DNA of 48,077 nt from Prevotella sp. UBA4341. Lineage in GTDB: Bacteria; Bacteroidota; Bacteroidia; Bacteroidales; Bacteroidaceae. The stretch covers positions 1 through 48,077 of the forward strand of contig DGTH01000054.1 of the NCBI GenBank assembly GCA_002393705.1. The letters are read 5' to 3'. Below, in pieces: positions 23,352 through 31,649 of this stretch (position 1 is its first letter; every line of letters begins with the position of its first letter). The notes under the pieces were generated by a model that made no database searches, was not told the origin of the DNA, and saw only the letters and a program-made list of their open reading frames with translations. A program made the translations under genes and the position numbers.

Positions 23352-26303
23352 ATGAACAGAATACTTCTTTCGCTACTGCTCCTGCTGCTGACCGCCAGTC
23401 TGAGAGCACAGCACATTACGGGAACCGTAGTAGATAGCCAGAGCGGCGAGACGCTGCCCGCCGCCACCGTGAAGCTGCTGAAGACTGACTCCACCATGGT
23501 GAAAGGCGTGCTGACCGATGCCGACGGACTCTTCCGCCTGGAGGCACCCGCTGCCGGCAAGTACATCGTCCAGGTGACCAACGTGGGCTACGAGACGTAC
23601 GCTAAGAGCGTCACCGTCAGTGGCAAGGACGTCAGCATGGGCACCCTCAGCATGAAGGCCGACGCCATTGCCCTCGAAGAGGCCGTGGTGACGGCGCAGG
23701 CCGCCAAGGTGACGCTGAGGAAGGACACCTTCGTCTATAACGCCAGCGCCTTCCGCACGCCCGAAGGCTCCACCATCGAGGAGCTGGTCAAGAAACTGCC
23801 GGGTGCCGAGGTCAGCGACGACGGAACCATCACCATCAACGGCAAGCAGGTGAAGAAAATCAAGATTGACGGCAAGGAGTTTATGACCGGCGACACGCAG
23901 ACGGCCCTGAAGAACCTGCCCACCAGCATCGTCAACCAGATAAAGTCCTACGACGAGAAGAGCGACCTGGCCCGCGTCAGCGGCATTGACGACGGCAACG
24001 AGGAGACGGTGCTCGACTTCACGGTGAAGCCCGGCATGAACAAGGGCATGTTTGCCAACGCCGACCTGGCCCTCGCTACCCACAAGCGCTATGCTGAGCG
24101 ACTGATGGGCGCGCGCTTCGACTCGAAGCTGAAGGTGATGTTCTTTGCCAATGCCAACAATACCAACGACCAGGGGTTCCCCGGAGGTGGCGGAGGCTTC
24201 CGTGGCGGTGGCATGACGCGCAACGGCCTCGTAGCCAATAAAATGGTGGGACTGAACATTAACTACGAGCCTAACCGGACGTTCAAGTGGGACGGCAGTG
24301 TGCGCTGGAACCACAGCAATAGCGACGCCACGTCGCGCACGGCCACGCAGAACTTCTACACCAGCAGGGGCTCCTTCCAGAACAGCCTGACGCAGAACGA
24401 CACGCGTGCCAACCGCTGGAACATGCAGATGCGACTGGAGTGGCAGCCCGACACGATGACCAACATCATGTTCCGCCCAAGGGCAAGCTTCAATACCAAC
24501 GACGGCGTCAACACCAGCTCGACGGCCGTCTTCAGCGTCAATCCCTACCGCTACACCGACGACCCGCTGCTGGCGGCCAACATCAACGCCATGCTGGCGG
24601 CCAACGACACGTCGGTCATCAACAGCAACACCAACGCCTCTATCAGCTACAACCGGCAGAACAGCCTGAACGGAACCTTACAGCTGAACCGCAAACTCAG
24701 CAACAACGGCCGTAACGTGACGCTCGTTCTTGGCGGAGGCTACGGCGACACGAAAGGACAGCAAATACAGTCGAACGTGGTTCACCTCTACCAGATACTT
24801 GACCAGCTGGGCAACGACTCCACCTACCAGACCAACCGCTACAGCGTGACGCCCAACAAGAACTGGAACTACAGCCTCAGGGCCACCTACAGCGAGCCCC
24901 TGCTGCGCAGAACCTACCTGCAGTTCAGCTACGAGTACCAGTACCTCTACCAAAAGAGCGACCGCTCTACCTACGACTTCAGCCAGGGCTACGACTTCAG
25001 CGGCGTGGAACCCTTCTACCGGGGATGGGACGACTACCTGAGTCAACTCCGACAGCCACTCGACAGCTACCTCGACGTGCCGCTGAGCCGATATTCGGAG
25101 TACAAGAACTACATTCATACGGGCGAAGTCATGTTGCGCGTCGTACGCGACGCCTACAACCTCAACGTCGGCCTTCAGTTTATTCCCCAGAAATCGCACT
25201 TCGTGCAGCGTTACCAGGGCTTGGAGACCGACACCACGCGGACAGTCTTCAACTTTACACCGACGGCCGACTTCCGCTGGAAGATTTCTGACGTCAGCCA
25301 GTTGCGCATTACCTATCGCGGACAGACCAGCCAGCCCTCAATGAGCGACCTGCTCGACATTACCGACAACAGCAACCCGCTGAACATCACCAAGGGTAAC
25401 CCGGGACTGAAACCCTCGTTTACCAACAACTTTCGGCTGTTCTACAATAACTACATACCCCGCCACATGCGCGCCATCATGGCTCACGTTACGCTGAGCA
25501 CTACGCGCAACTCCATTGCCAACATGGTGACCTACGACCCCACTACCGGAGGACGCACCTCGCAGCCGCAGAACATCAACGGCAACTGGAACACCAACGG
25601 CTTCTTCATGTTCAATACGGCCATCGACTCTACGGGCTACTACAATGTGAACACCTCGACCAACCTGAGCTATGCACGTCGTGTGGGCTTCGTCAACCTG
25701 GACCGCAGTGCAACGGCCACTAAGAGCAATACCCACACCTTCACCATCGGCGAGCGCATTGCAGCCAGCTACCGCAACGGATGGATAGAGTTTGAGCCCA
25801 ACGGCTCGCTCAGCTATACGCACTCTACCAACAGCGTGCAGACGTCGGCCAACCTCGACACGTGGAACTTTTCTTACGGTTTCAACACCAACATCACCCT
25901 GCCGTGGGGCACGCGCATTGCCACCGACCTGAACATGAACAGCCGGCGCGGTTTCAGCGATGATGCCATGAACACCAACGAGCTGATATGGAATGCACAA
26001 GTGTCACACAGCTTCCTGAAGGGCGGGGCCCTTACCGTCAGCCTGCAGTTCTTCGACCTGCTGAACCAGCAGTCGAACATTACTCGCAGCATCAACGAAA
26101 TGATGCGCAACGACACGGAGTATAACGCCATTAACCAGTATGCCATGCTGCACGTCATCTACCGTCTGAACATCTTTGGCGGCAGGCCCGGCGGTCCGCG
26201 TGACGGTGGTGGCTTCGGCGGTCCTGGCGGTCGTGGTGGACGCGGCGGCGGCTTCGGTGGCGGACGTCCTGGCGGCGGCTTCGGTGGTGGTCGTCACTTC
26301 TAA
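23352..26303 (+). CDS. TonB-dependent receptor-like outer-membrane beta-barrel protein
   Basis: 983 aa from the ATG at 23352, which begins a clean signal peptide (MNRILLSLLLLLLTASLRAQ). Residues about 21-100 are a carboxypeptidase-regulatory-like beta-sandwich (ITGTVVDSQSGETLPAATVKLL). Residues about 110-220 are plug-like (EELVKKLPGAEVSDDGTITINGKQVKKIKIDG). The rest is a large barrel rich in Asn, Tyr and Ser with alternating hydrophobic strands. A Gly-rich loop (GGGGGFRGGG) occurs near residue 285, and the last 40 residues are a Gly/Arg/Phe-rich tail (repeats of GGFGG, GGRGG, GGRPGG). No SusD-like partner follows, so a nutrient uptake or adhesion role is open. Ends at the 26315 terminator. 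Confidence 0.83.
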   Translation: MNRILLSLLLLLLTASLRAQHITGTVVDSQSGETLPAATVKLLKTDSTMVKGVLTDADGLFRLEAPAAGKYIVQVTNVGYETYAKSVTVSGKDVSMGTLSMKADAIALEEAVVTAQAAKVTLRKDTFVYNASAFRTPEGSTIEELVKKLPGAEVSDDGTITINGKQVKKIKIDGKEFMTGDTQTALKNLPTSIVNQIKSYDEKSDLARVSGIDDGNEETVLDFTVKPGMNKGMFANADLALATHKRYAERLMGARFDSKLKVMFFANANNTNDQGFPGGGGGFRGGGMTRNGLVANKMVGLNINYEPNRTFKWDGSVRWNHSNSDATSRTATQNFYTSRGSFQNSLTQNDTRANRWNMQMRLEWQPDTMTNIMFRPRASFNTNDGVNTSSTAVFSVNPYRYTDDPLLAANINAMLAANDTSVINSNTNASISYNRQNSLNGTLQLNRKLSNNGRNVTLVLGGGYGDTKGQQIQSNVVHLYQILDQLGNDSTYQTNRYSVTPNKNWNYSLRATYSEPLLRRTYLQFSYEYQYLYQKSDRSTYDFSQGYDFSGVEPFYRGWDDYLSQLRQPLDSYLDVPLSRYSEYKNYIHTGEVMLRVVRDAYNLNVGLQFIPQKSHFVQRYQGLETDTTRTVFNFTPTADFRWKISDVSQLRITYRGQTSQPSMSDLLDITDNSNPLNITKGNPGLKPSFTNNFRLFYNNYIPRHMRAIMAHVTLSTTRNSIANMVTYDPTTGGRTSQPQNINGNWNTNGFFMFNTAIDSTGYYNVNTSTNLSYARRVGFVNLDRSATATKSNTHTFTIGERIAASYRNGWIEFEPNGSLSYTHSTNSVQTSANLDTWNFSYGFNTNITLPWGTRIATDLNMNSRRGFSDDAMNTNELIWNAQVSHSFLKGGALTVSLQFFDLLNQQSNITRSINEMMRNDTEYNAINQYAMLHVIYRLNIFGGRPGGPRDGGGFGGPGGRGGRGGGFGGGRPGGGFGGGRHF

Positions 26304-26314
26304 GACATAGAAAA

Positions 26315-26352
26315 AGGGCTTGCGGTTCTGTTGCGCAAGCCCTCTTTCTTTC
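26315..26352. terminator. Bidirectional terminator
   Basis: 10-bp perfect stem AGGGCTTGCG / CGCAAGCCCT (26315-26343). T-rich CTTTCTTTC follows on the plus strand and TTTTTC on the minus strand; it sits between the convergent barrel and DUF5606 genes. Confidence 0.88.
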
Positions 26353-26371
26353 TGTTTCTTTCTTTTTGTAC

Positions 26372-26824
26372 TTATTCGGCTTCTGCTTCTTCGTCCTTTC
26401 GGTCATCGACGTTGTCGCCATCGGTGGGCTTCAGTTCGTCGAAGTCGATGCCGGCTTTCACCAGAATGTTGTACCACTGCAGCAGTTTCTTGATGTCGCT
26501 GTTGTGTACGCGGTCGCGGTCCCACTCGGGCAGCACGCGGGTGAAGTAGTCGTGCAGCTCCTGGGGGCTGGCCTTCTTGTAGTCGATGCTGGCAGGCTTG
26601 CCGCCCTCCAGCTCCTTGATGGCGTTGAACACCTTGTAGAGGGCAATGTCCTCGCTCTCGGTAAACATGGCAATGTCGGCCAGCGACGTAATGCGGTCGG
26701 TGGCGAAGGCCGGTATGCGCTTGTGCGTCTCGTCGAGGGTCTCAACGATGAAGCTGTTCTTTGCACGTGATACGAGTTTGTAGAGTCCCGGTTTGCCCGA
26801 GATTGCTAAGATAGTCTGTGACAT
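26372..26824 (-). CDS. DUF5606 family protein
   Basis: 150 aa, cytoplasmic (no signal). An N-terminal small beta-domain (ILAISGKPGLYKLVSRAKNSFIVE, RIPAFATDRITSLADIAMF) is followed by a helical part (YKVFNAIKEL, ASPQELHDYFTRVLPEWDRDRVHNSDIKKLLQWYNIL) and an acidic tail. The first segment looks SH3-like and could bind RNA or protein; function unknown. It lies 19 bp after coaE and closes the nusB-yajC-ybbR-coaE run, as in many Bacteroidales. Confidence 0.85.
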   Translation of the reverse strand: MSQTILAISGKPGLYKLVSRAKNSFIVETLDETHKRIPAFATDRITSLADIAMFTESEDIALYKVFNAIKELEGGKPASIDYKKASPQELHDYFTRVLPEWDRDRVHNSDIKKLLQWYNILVKAGIDFDELKPTDGDNVDDRKDEEAEAE

Positions 26825-26843
26825 AATGATAATTTTCGATTTA

Positions 26844-27425
26844 CTATTTTATTACTTTTAATATTTTTAATATTCTGTCTAACTGTTTGTCGAGGTCGGC
26901 CTCGCCGTCGTTGACGATTTCGAAGTCGGCGCGCTTCATGACCTCCTGCTGAGGCAACTGTCGGGCCATCCACTCGAGCACCTTCTCGCGGCTGATGCCA
27001 TCGCGCTGCATGACGCGCTGAATGCGGACTTCCAGCGGTGCCGTGACAATGATGACACGGTCAACCAGCTGGTCGATGCCCGACTCGTACATGATGGCAC
27101 TCTCCATCCACTCAAATCCGCTCGCCTCGAAGTCGCGGAACACGGCGGGGTGGACAATGGCGTCGATGGCCCGTGCGTTGTCTTCACTCTTCAGTAGGAA
27201 GGCTGCCACAGCGGCTTTGTTGAGGGTGTAGGGCTCGTGGGGCTTACGGGGTTCATAGGCCTCAGGCCCAATAAGCTCAGTGAGCTGGCGGCGAATGTTG
27301 GGCGAGGTGCGAATGAGACGCTTAGCGGCAGCGTCGCAGTCATAGACTGTGAAGCCACGGACCCCGAGAAGCTTGCACACGAAGCTCTTGCCGCTGCCTA
27401 TGCCGCCAGTGATGCCCGTCTTCAT
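26844..27425 (-). CDS. coaE: Dephospho-CoA kinase
   Basis: 193 aa. Phosphorylates the 3' hydroxyl of dephospho-CoA, last step of CoA synthesis. Walker A GGIGSGKS is at residues 7-14. AIVHPAVFRDFE and the MESAIMYESGIDQLVDRVIIVTAP segment are typical, with the lid IQRVMQRDGISREKVLEWMARQ. It starts in an ATGA overlap with the YbbR-like gene (27422-27425). Confidence 0.96.
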   Translation of the reverse strand: MKTGITGGIGSGKSFVCKLLGVRGFTVYDCDAAAKRLIRTSPNIRRQLTELIGPEAYEPRKPHEPYTLNKAAVAAFLLKSEDNARAIDAIVHPAVFRDFEASGFEWMESAIMYESGIDQLVDRVIIVTAPLEVRIQRVMQRDGISREKVLEWMARQLPQQEVMKRADFEIVNDGEADLDKQLDRILKILKVIK

Positions 27426-28405
27426 TCGCTTTCTTCGATGAGGTAATCTACCTGTTTCACGTCCAGCGTGGCACGGCTGATGCCACGTGGCACGGTCTTC
27501 AGGTAAATGTTACACTTGTCGGCCGGCTTAGCCATGATTTCCTTGTAGTCGGCAATGACGACAAACATGTCGGGCCTGAGGTTGCGGAACTGGCTGACAC
27601 CCGTTACGAAGTTGACCTTCACTTTGGCAGGGAACGTGCGCAGTACCTTGCCCTGGGGCATGTTGATGGCCGTGATGGGCACATCGTCCATGCTCTCCTC
27701 GGTCAGCACGTCGGTGTAGAACCCCACCTTTATGCGCTCAGGCACGTACTTCACGCCCTTCATCTTGGCCAGTTGGCAGTCAACGAGGAGCGTATCGCGG
27801 AAGTTGGCGTAGTTCAGCGTCTCGGTATAGACCACCCTGATGCTGTCGAGTTTCTCCTGTGAGGCATATACATCGACGCTGTCGGGCCAGTACTGGGTGT
27901 GGGAGATGAAGTACAGATGTTCGGGAATGACGCGTCCGCTCCACCTGACGGGAATGCGCTTGTGGGCTCCGTCGTTGTAGAAGAACTCCAGCCTGTCAGG
28001 CTTGATGGCGGTAATCTTCGACGTCATCGTGGGGTTCTGTGCATGAATGAGCTTCTGCATCTCGGCATTGCTGATGGCACCGTAGCCGTTGCCACGGTTG
28101 TAGCTGCGGAAGTTTGCGCTCAGCGTGTTGAGCTGGTTGCCGTAGAGGTACGACATGATCATCCAGCCTCGGTCGCGTACGGTAATGCGGATGGTGTCTA
28201 TCTCGTCGGAGGTAAGCACCACGTCCTTGGGCACCTGGGTGATGCGAACGGGAATCTTCAGCTCCTTCTCGTACGACTCGTTCAGTGTGATGATGGTCCA
28301 GAAAATGGCTGAAAGCATAAGAAAGCCCATGAATATCAGAAACTGCTTGTTGAGATTGCTGAACAAGAAGTTCCTGACCATGCGAAATAATCCCGTGATG
28401 TCCAC
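27422..28405 (-). CDS. YbbR-like membrane protein (CdaR-related)
   Basis: 327 aa. One N-terminal transmembrane helix (about 20-40, FLIFMGFLMLSAIFWTIITL) is followed by an extracytoplasmic part of YbbR-type beta repeats (IPVRITQVPKDVVLTSDEIDTIRITVRDRG and IPVRWSGRVIPE...). YbbR proteins regulate diadenylate cyclase in Firmicutes; the role in Bacteroidetes is not established. Coupled to coaE by ATGA and 16 bp after yajC. Confidence 0.86.
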   Translation of the reverse strand: MDITGLFRMVRNFLFSNLNKQFLIFMGFLMLSAIFWTIITLNESYEKELKIPVRITQVPKDVVLTSDEIDTIRITVRDRGWMIMSYLYGNQLNTLSANFRSYNRGNGYGAISNAEMQKLIHAQNPTMTSKITAIKPDRLEFFYNDGAHKRIPVRWSGRVIPEHLYFISHTQYWPDSVDVYASQEKLDSIRVVYTETLNYANFRDTLLVDCQLAKMKGVKYVPERIKVGFYTDVLTEESMDDVPITAINMPQGKVLRTFPAKVKVNFVTGVSQFRNLRPDMFVVIADYKEIMAKPADKCNIYLKTVPRGISRATLDVKQVDYLIEESE

Positions 28406-28421
28406 GCTTTACCGCTTTCTT

Positions 28422-28706
28422 TTATTTGTTCGTGGGAACGCTGGCGTCATCCTGGAAAACGTAGTTCTTGTTGACGCGGATGACGGTTCCTTTGGCTATC
28501 TCCACCTCAACGATGTTGTTGGCCAGATCAATCTTCTTGACCGTGCCGTAGATGCCGCCGCTGGTAAAGACGTTGGTGCCTTCGGTGAGTGAGTTCTGAA
28601 ACTTTTGTATTTCTTTTTGCTTCTTCTGTTGCGGACGAATCATAAAGAAATAAAAGATGGCGAAGATGGCCACCATCATGATGAGCATTTGCGTATTCGG
28701 ATTCAT
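28422..28706 (-). CDS. yajC: Preprotein translocase subunit YajC
   Basis: 94 aa. A single N-terminal helix (MLIMMVAIFAIFYFFMIRPQ) is followed by the diagnostic RPQQKKQKE, then a small domain with GTNVFTSGGIYGTVKKID and EVEIAKGTVIRVNKNYV. Accessory subunit associated with SecDF in the inner membrane. Lies between nusB (21 bp upstream) and the YbbR-like gene. Confidence 0.95.
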   Translation of the reverse strand: MNPNTQMLIMMVAIFAIFYFFMIRPQQKKQKEIQKFQNSLTEGTNVFTSGGIYGTVKKIDLANNIVEVEIAKGTVIRVNKNYVFQDDASVPTNK

Positions 28707-28727
28707 TTCTTATTATTTAATAATGTT

Positions 28728-29684
28728 TTAATCTTTAATCTTTAATTTCCTTGGCTCGTCGATGTGCTTGATTAGCCGGCCCGTCGCAATAAGGTGGCGG
28801 GCTATGCTGTCAAGCATGCCGTTGATGTAGCCGCTGCTGCGTGGGGTGGAGTAGAGCTTGGCAATATCGACAAACTCGTTGATGGTCACGCTGATGGGAA
28901 TGGAGGGGAAGGTCATCATTTCGGCAATGGCTATCTGCATGATGACCACGTCCATGTAGGCCAGGCGCGAGAAGTCCCAGTTCTGCGAGGCCTCGCTCAT
29001 GTAGCCTTGATACTCGTTGGCGTTCAGGATGGTGGCACGGTACAGCTTGCGGGCATACTCCTTGTCTTCCTCGCTGTCGTATTCGGGCAGCAGTTCCTGG
29101 CTGGCCTTGTTGGTCTCCTCGAAGCGCTTGATGGTCTTCAGCACGAAGGTATCGACGATTTCCTTGTCGTCGTTCCAGTAGAGGCTCTGCTCCTCGAGTA
29201 GGCTGTCCAGATCGTTGTTATCCTGAATGAACGTGCGGTAGAGCTTGCGCCACAGCTCGCGGTCGGCAGCATACGAGTCGTTGCTGTCGTCCATGTACTC
29301 CTGATAGATGCTGCTGCTGACAATCTGGTTATACAGGGCGTGCACGAAGTCGGCATCGTTGTCCCACGTCTTCTTCTGCACCTCCATGAAGTCGTTGAGC
29401 ATGTGGTTCTCCTCCAGCTGCAGGGCAAAGCGGTTGAAGGCAAACTTGCTTGACGGCTCAGGCTTGTTTTCGCGCTGGGCGCGGGCCTGGGCCACTTCCA
29501 GATGTCTGCGTGCCTCCTTGGTCACGGCCACGATGAGCGCCAGCAGGTAGTTGTAAAGGTCGTACGCTTTTGAGAGGCTGAAGAAGAGTTCCTTCTCAGC
29601 TGAGTCCATGTTGTTCTTTCCGTTCTGATAGTACGCGTAGGTTAACTGAACTATCTTAATCCTTATAATTTCTCGGTTGATCAT
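28728..29684 (-). CDS. nusB: Transcription antitermination factor NusB, long form
   Basis: 318 aa, about twice the E. coli length, as usual in Bacteroidales, where the N-terminal half carries an extra helical region. The C-terminal NusB fold is visible: WDFSRLAYMDVVIMQIAIAEM, IPISVTINEFVDIAKLYSTPRSSGYINGMLDSIAR. It binds boxA RNA with NusE in rRNA antitermination. First gene of the yajC-ybbR-coaE-DUF5606 operon and divergent from rplY. Confidence 0.94.
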   Translation of the reverse strand: MINREIIRIKIVQLTYAYYQNGKNNMDSAEKELFFSLSKAYDLYNYLLALIVAVTKEARRHLEVAQARAQRENKPEPSSKFAFNRFALQLEENHMLNDFMEVQKKTWDNDADFVHALYNQIVSSSIYQEYMDDSNDSYAADRELWRKLYRTFIQDNNDLDSLLEEQSLYWNDDKEIVDTFVLKTIKRFEETNKASQELLPEYDSEEDKEYARKLYRATILNANEYQGYMSEASQNWDFSRLAYMDVVIMQIAIAEMMTFPSIPISVTINEFVDIAKLYSTPRSSGYINGMLDSIARHLIATGRLIKHIDEPRKLKIKD

Positions 29685-29733
29685 TCTCTAAGATCATTTA
29701 TGTTTATTTCGACTTGTTTGTATTAAACATTTG

Positions 29734-29741
29734 CAAAAGTA
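29734..29741 (-). promoter_or_regulatory. -7 box of the nusB operon
   Basis: TACTTTTG on the minus strand, 49 bp before the nusB ATG. Confidence 0.6.
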
Positions 29742-29824
29742 CGTAAAAATGCGCTAAGTTGCAAATAATCGGGCAAAATATTGAGTTTTTTTTCAAAATT
29801 CTTGCGTAATTGCGGAAAATTGCG

Positions 29825-29832
29825 TACCTTTG
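29825..29832 (+). promoter_or_regulatory. -7 box of rplY
   Basis: TACCTTTG followed by CACCC; predicts a leader of about 75 nt before the ATG at 29914, the longest in this window. I saw no clear structure in the leader. Confidence 0.75.
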
Positions 29833-29913
29833 CACCCGCTTTTTAGAAACCGTGTGATGGTGAATTAAGCAAAAGACAACAGTATTAACAACTTAATTTA
29901 GAGTAACACAAAA

Positions 29914-30510
29914 ATGAGAGAAATCGCATTGAACGGTCAGAAGCGCACCGACACTGGCAAGAAGGCCAGCAAGCTGCTTCGCAAGGAGGGTCTCGTGCCC
30001 TGCAACCTGTATGGAGAAAAGAAGGGTGAGAATGGTCTGCCCGAGGCTTTGGCATTTGCTATCCCCATGTCTGAGCTACGCAAAGCTATCTACACTCCCC
30101 ACGTATATGTCATGAACATTACCATCGATGGTAAGCTTCATGTAGCCATCGTCAAGGAGCTGCAGTTCCACCCCACGACGGATGCACTGCTGCACGCCGA
30201 CTTCTATGAGGTCAACGAGACGAAGCCCATCACCGTGGGTATTCCCGTAAAGCTGAATGGTCTGGCTCAGGGTGTGCGCGATGGTGGTCGTATCAACCTG
30301 TCAATCCGTAAGATTAATGTGACCGCTCCCTACAAGAACATTCCTGAGGTGCTTGACATCGACGTGACCAACCTGCAGCTCGGCAAGAGCATCAAGGTGG
30401 GTGAGCTGAGCTTCGAGGGTCTCGACATTGCTACCTCTCCCGAGGTGGTAGTATGCTCTGTGAAGGCTACTCGTGCTTCTCGTTCTGCTGCTGCTGCCGA
30501 GGAGGCTTAA
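29914..30510 (+). CDS. rplY: 50S ribosomal protein L25 / Ctc
   Basis: 198 aa, two-domain CTC form: an N-terminal 5S-rRNA-binding L25 domain (LNGQKRTDTGKKASKLLRKEGLVPCNLYGEK, HADFYEVNETKPITVGIPVKL) and a C-terminal TL5-type beta domain (GGRINLSIRKINV, PEVLDIDVTNLQLGKSIKVGEL). Ends with an Ala-rich tail. Precedes pth by 12 bp, a common bacterial pairing. Confidence 0.97.
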   Translation: MREIALNGQKRTDTGKKASKLLRKEGLVPCNLYGEKKGENGLPEALAFAIPMSELRKAIYTPHVYVMNITIDGKLHVAIVKELQFHPTTDALLHADFYEVNETKPITVGIPVKLNGLAQGVRDGGRINLSIRKINVTAPYKNIPEVLDIDVTNLQLGKSIKVGELSFEGLDIATSPEVVVCSVKATRASRSAAAAEEA

Positions 30511-30522
30511 TCCGACAGAGGA

Positions 30523-31149
30523 ATGGACAAATACTTGATTGTAGGTTTGGGCAACGTCGGCGCTGAGTACGACATGACCCGCCACAATACTGGATTTATA
30601 GTATTGGACGCTTTTGCTAAGGCGTCCAATATTGTTTTTGACGACCGTCGCTACGGTTTCCTGGCCGAAACGTCGCTCAAGGGCCGCAAGGTCTTTCTGC
30701 TCAAACCTTCTACCTTCATGAATCTGAGCGGCAATGCCGTGCGCTACTGGCTGGGCAAGGAGAACATTGACCAGAGCCGGCTGCTCGTCATCAGCGACGA
30801 CGTGGCCCTGCCCTTAGGCCAGTTCCGGCTGAAGGCCAGTGGTTCCAATGGCGGTCATAACGGCTTGGGCCACATTCAGCAACTCATTGGCCAGCAGTAT
30901 GCCCGCCTGCGCATGGGCATCGGCAACGACTACCCGCAGGGCATGCAGATAGACTACGTGCTCGGCCGCTTCTCGGCCGAGGAGCTGCAGCAGCTGCAGC
31001 CGGCAGTCAATCTGGGCGTAGAAATCATCAAGAGCTTCGTGCTGTCTGGCATTGACGTGACGATGAATCAGTATAATAAATTAGGTAAGAGACCCACCCC
31101 CAACCCCTCCCTGAATGGAGGGGAGGAATTACCTCATCATTTAATATGA
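30523..31149 (+). CDS. pth: Peptidyl-tRNA hydrolase
   Basis: 208 aa. Releases peptides from prematurely dropped peptidyl-tRNA. Seen: LIVGLGNVGAEYDMTRHNTGF with the catalytic His21, KPSTFMNLSGNAVRYW, VISDDVALPLGQFRLKASGSNGGHNGLGHI and RMGIGND. The natural C-terminus should end near QYNKL; the last 19 residues (GKRPTPNPSLNGGEELPHHLI region) come from a palindromic insert (31089-31130) that supplies a new stop codon. Overlaps the S4 gene by ATGA. Confidence 0.95.
   Translation: MDKYLIVGLGNVGAEYDMTRHNTGFIVLDAFAKASNIVFDDRRYGFLAETSLKGRKVFLLKPSTFMNLSGNAVRYWLGKENIDQSRLLVISDDVALPLGQFRLKASGSNGGHNGLGHIQQLIGQQYARLRMGIGNDYPQGMQIDYVLGRFSAEELQQLQPAVNLGVEIIKSFVLSGIDVTMNQYNKLGKRPTPNPSLNGGEELPHHLI
31089..31130 (+). 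repeat. GC-rich palindromic insert at the 3' end of pth
   Basis: Stem CCCCTCC / GGAGGGG (31104-31123), preceded by CCCACCCCCAA. It is translated as the extra C-terminal residues of Pth. Confidence 0.78.
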
Positions 31150-31628
31150 AGGAAAAGCCAACAACGCACAAGGTATCTTCTCCCCTCTCTCACAGAGAGG
31201 GGCAGGGGGAGAGTCCGCAGAGTCTTGCCCGCATAGACAAGTGGCTCTGGGCAGCGCGCATCTTCAAGACCCGTAGCATTGCGGCCGATGCCATTAAGAA
31301 CGGGCGCGTCACCATGGGCGGCGTGAATGTCAAGCCGTCGCGCATGGTGAAGGCCGGCGAAACGGTCAGCGTGCGCAAGCCGCCCGTGACGTATTCGTTT
31401 AAGATTCTCAAGTCCATAGAGCAGCGGGTGGGCGCCAAGTTGCTGCCCGAGATTTATGAGAATGTAACCCCGGCCGACCAGTACGAGCTGTTAGAGATGA
31501 ACCGTATCAGCGGCTTTGTCAACAGAGCCCGGGGCACCGGCCGTCCTACGAAGAAGGAGCGTCGTGCGCTTGACGAGTTTATAGGACCGGTAGTTGAGGA
31601 CTTCGACGATTTTGACTGGGAAGATTAA
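31146..31628 (+). CDS. S4-domain RNA-binding protein, Hsp15 (HslR)-like
   Basis: 160 aa. The S4 domain is complete: RIDKWLWAARIFKTRSIAADAIKNGRVTMGGVNVKPSRMVKAGETVSVR, then the Hsp15-like C-terminal region with a basic/aromatic tail (RGTGRPTKKERRALDEF). Hsp15 recognises stalled 50S subunits bearing peptidyl-tRNA, which fits its coupling to pth. About 20 residues precede the usual start of the family (ARIDKWLW); they contain a palindromic insert, SSPLSHREGQGES. Confidence 0.92.
   Translation: MKEKPTTHKVSSPLSHREGQGESPQSLARIDKWLWAARIFKTRSIAADAIKNGRVTMGGVNVKPSRMVKAGETVSVRKPPVTYSFKILKSIEQRVGAKLLPEIYENVTPADQYELLEMNRISGFVNRARGTGRPTKKERRALDEFIGPVVEDFDDFDWED
31177..31216 (+). repeat. GC-rich palindromic in-frame insert near the S4 gene start
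   Basis: Stem CCCCTCTCT / AGAGAGGGG with loop CAC (31182-31202), then CAGGGGGAGAG. Only about 55 bp separates it from the similar insert ending pth. Confidence 0.82.
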
Positions 31629-31649
31629 CAACAATACAACAAGAATATC

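Noticed and set aside
29833..29913. Autoregulatory structured leader of rplY
   Set aside because: A 75-nt leader exists, but I could not find a convincing stem or known motif.
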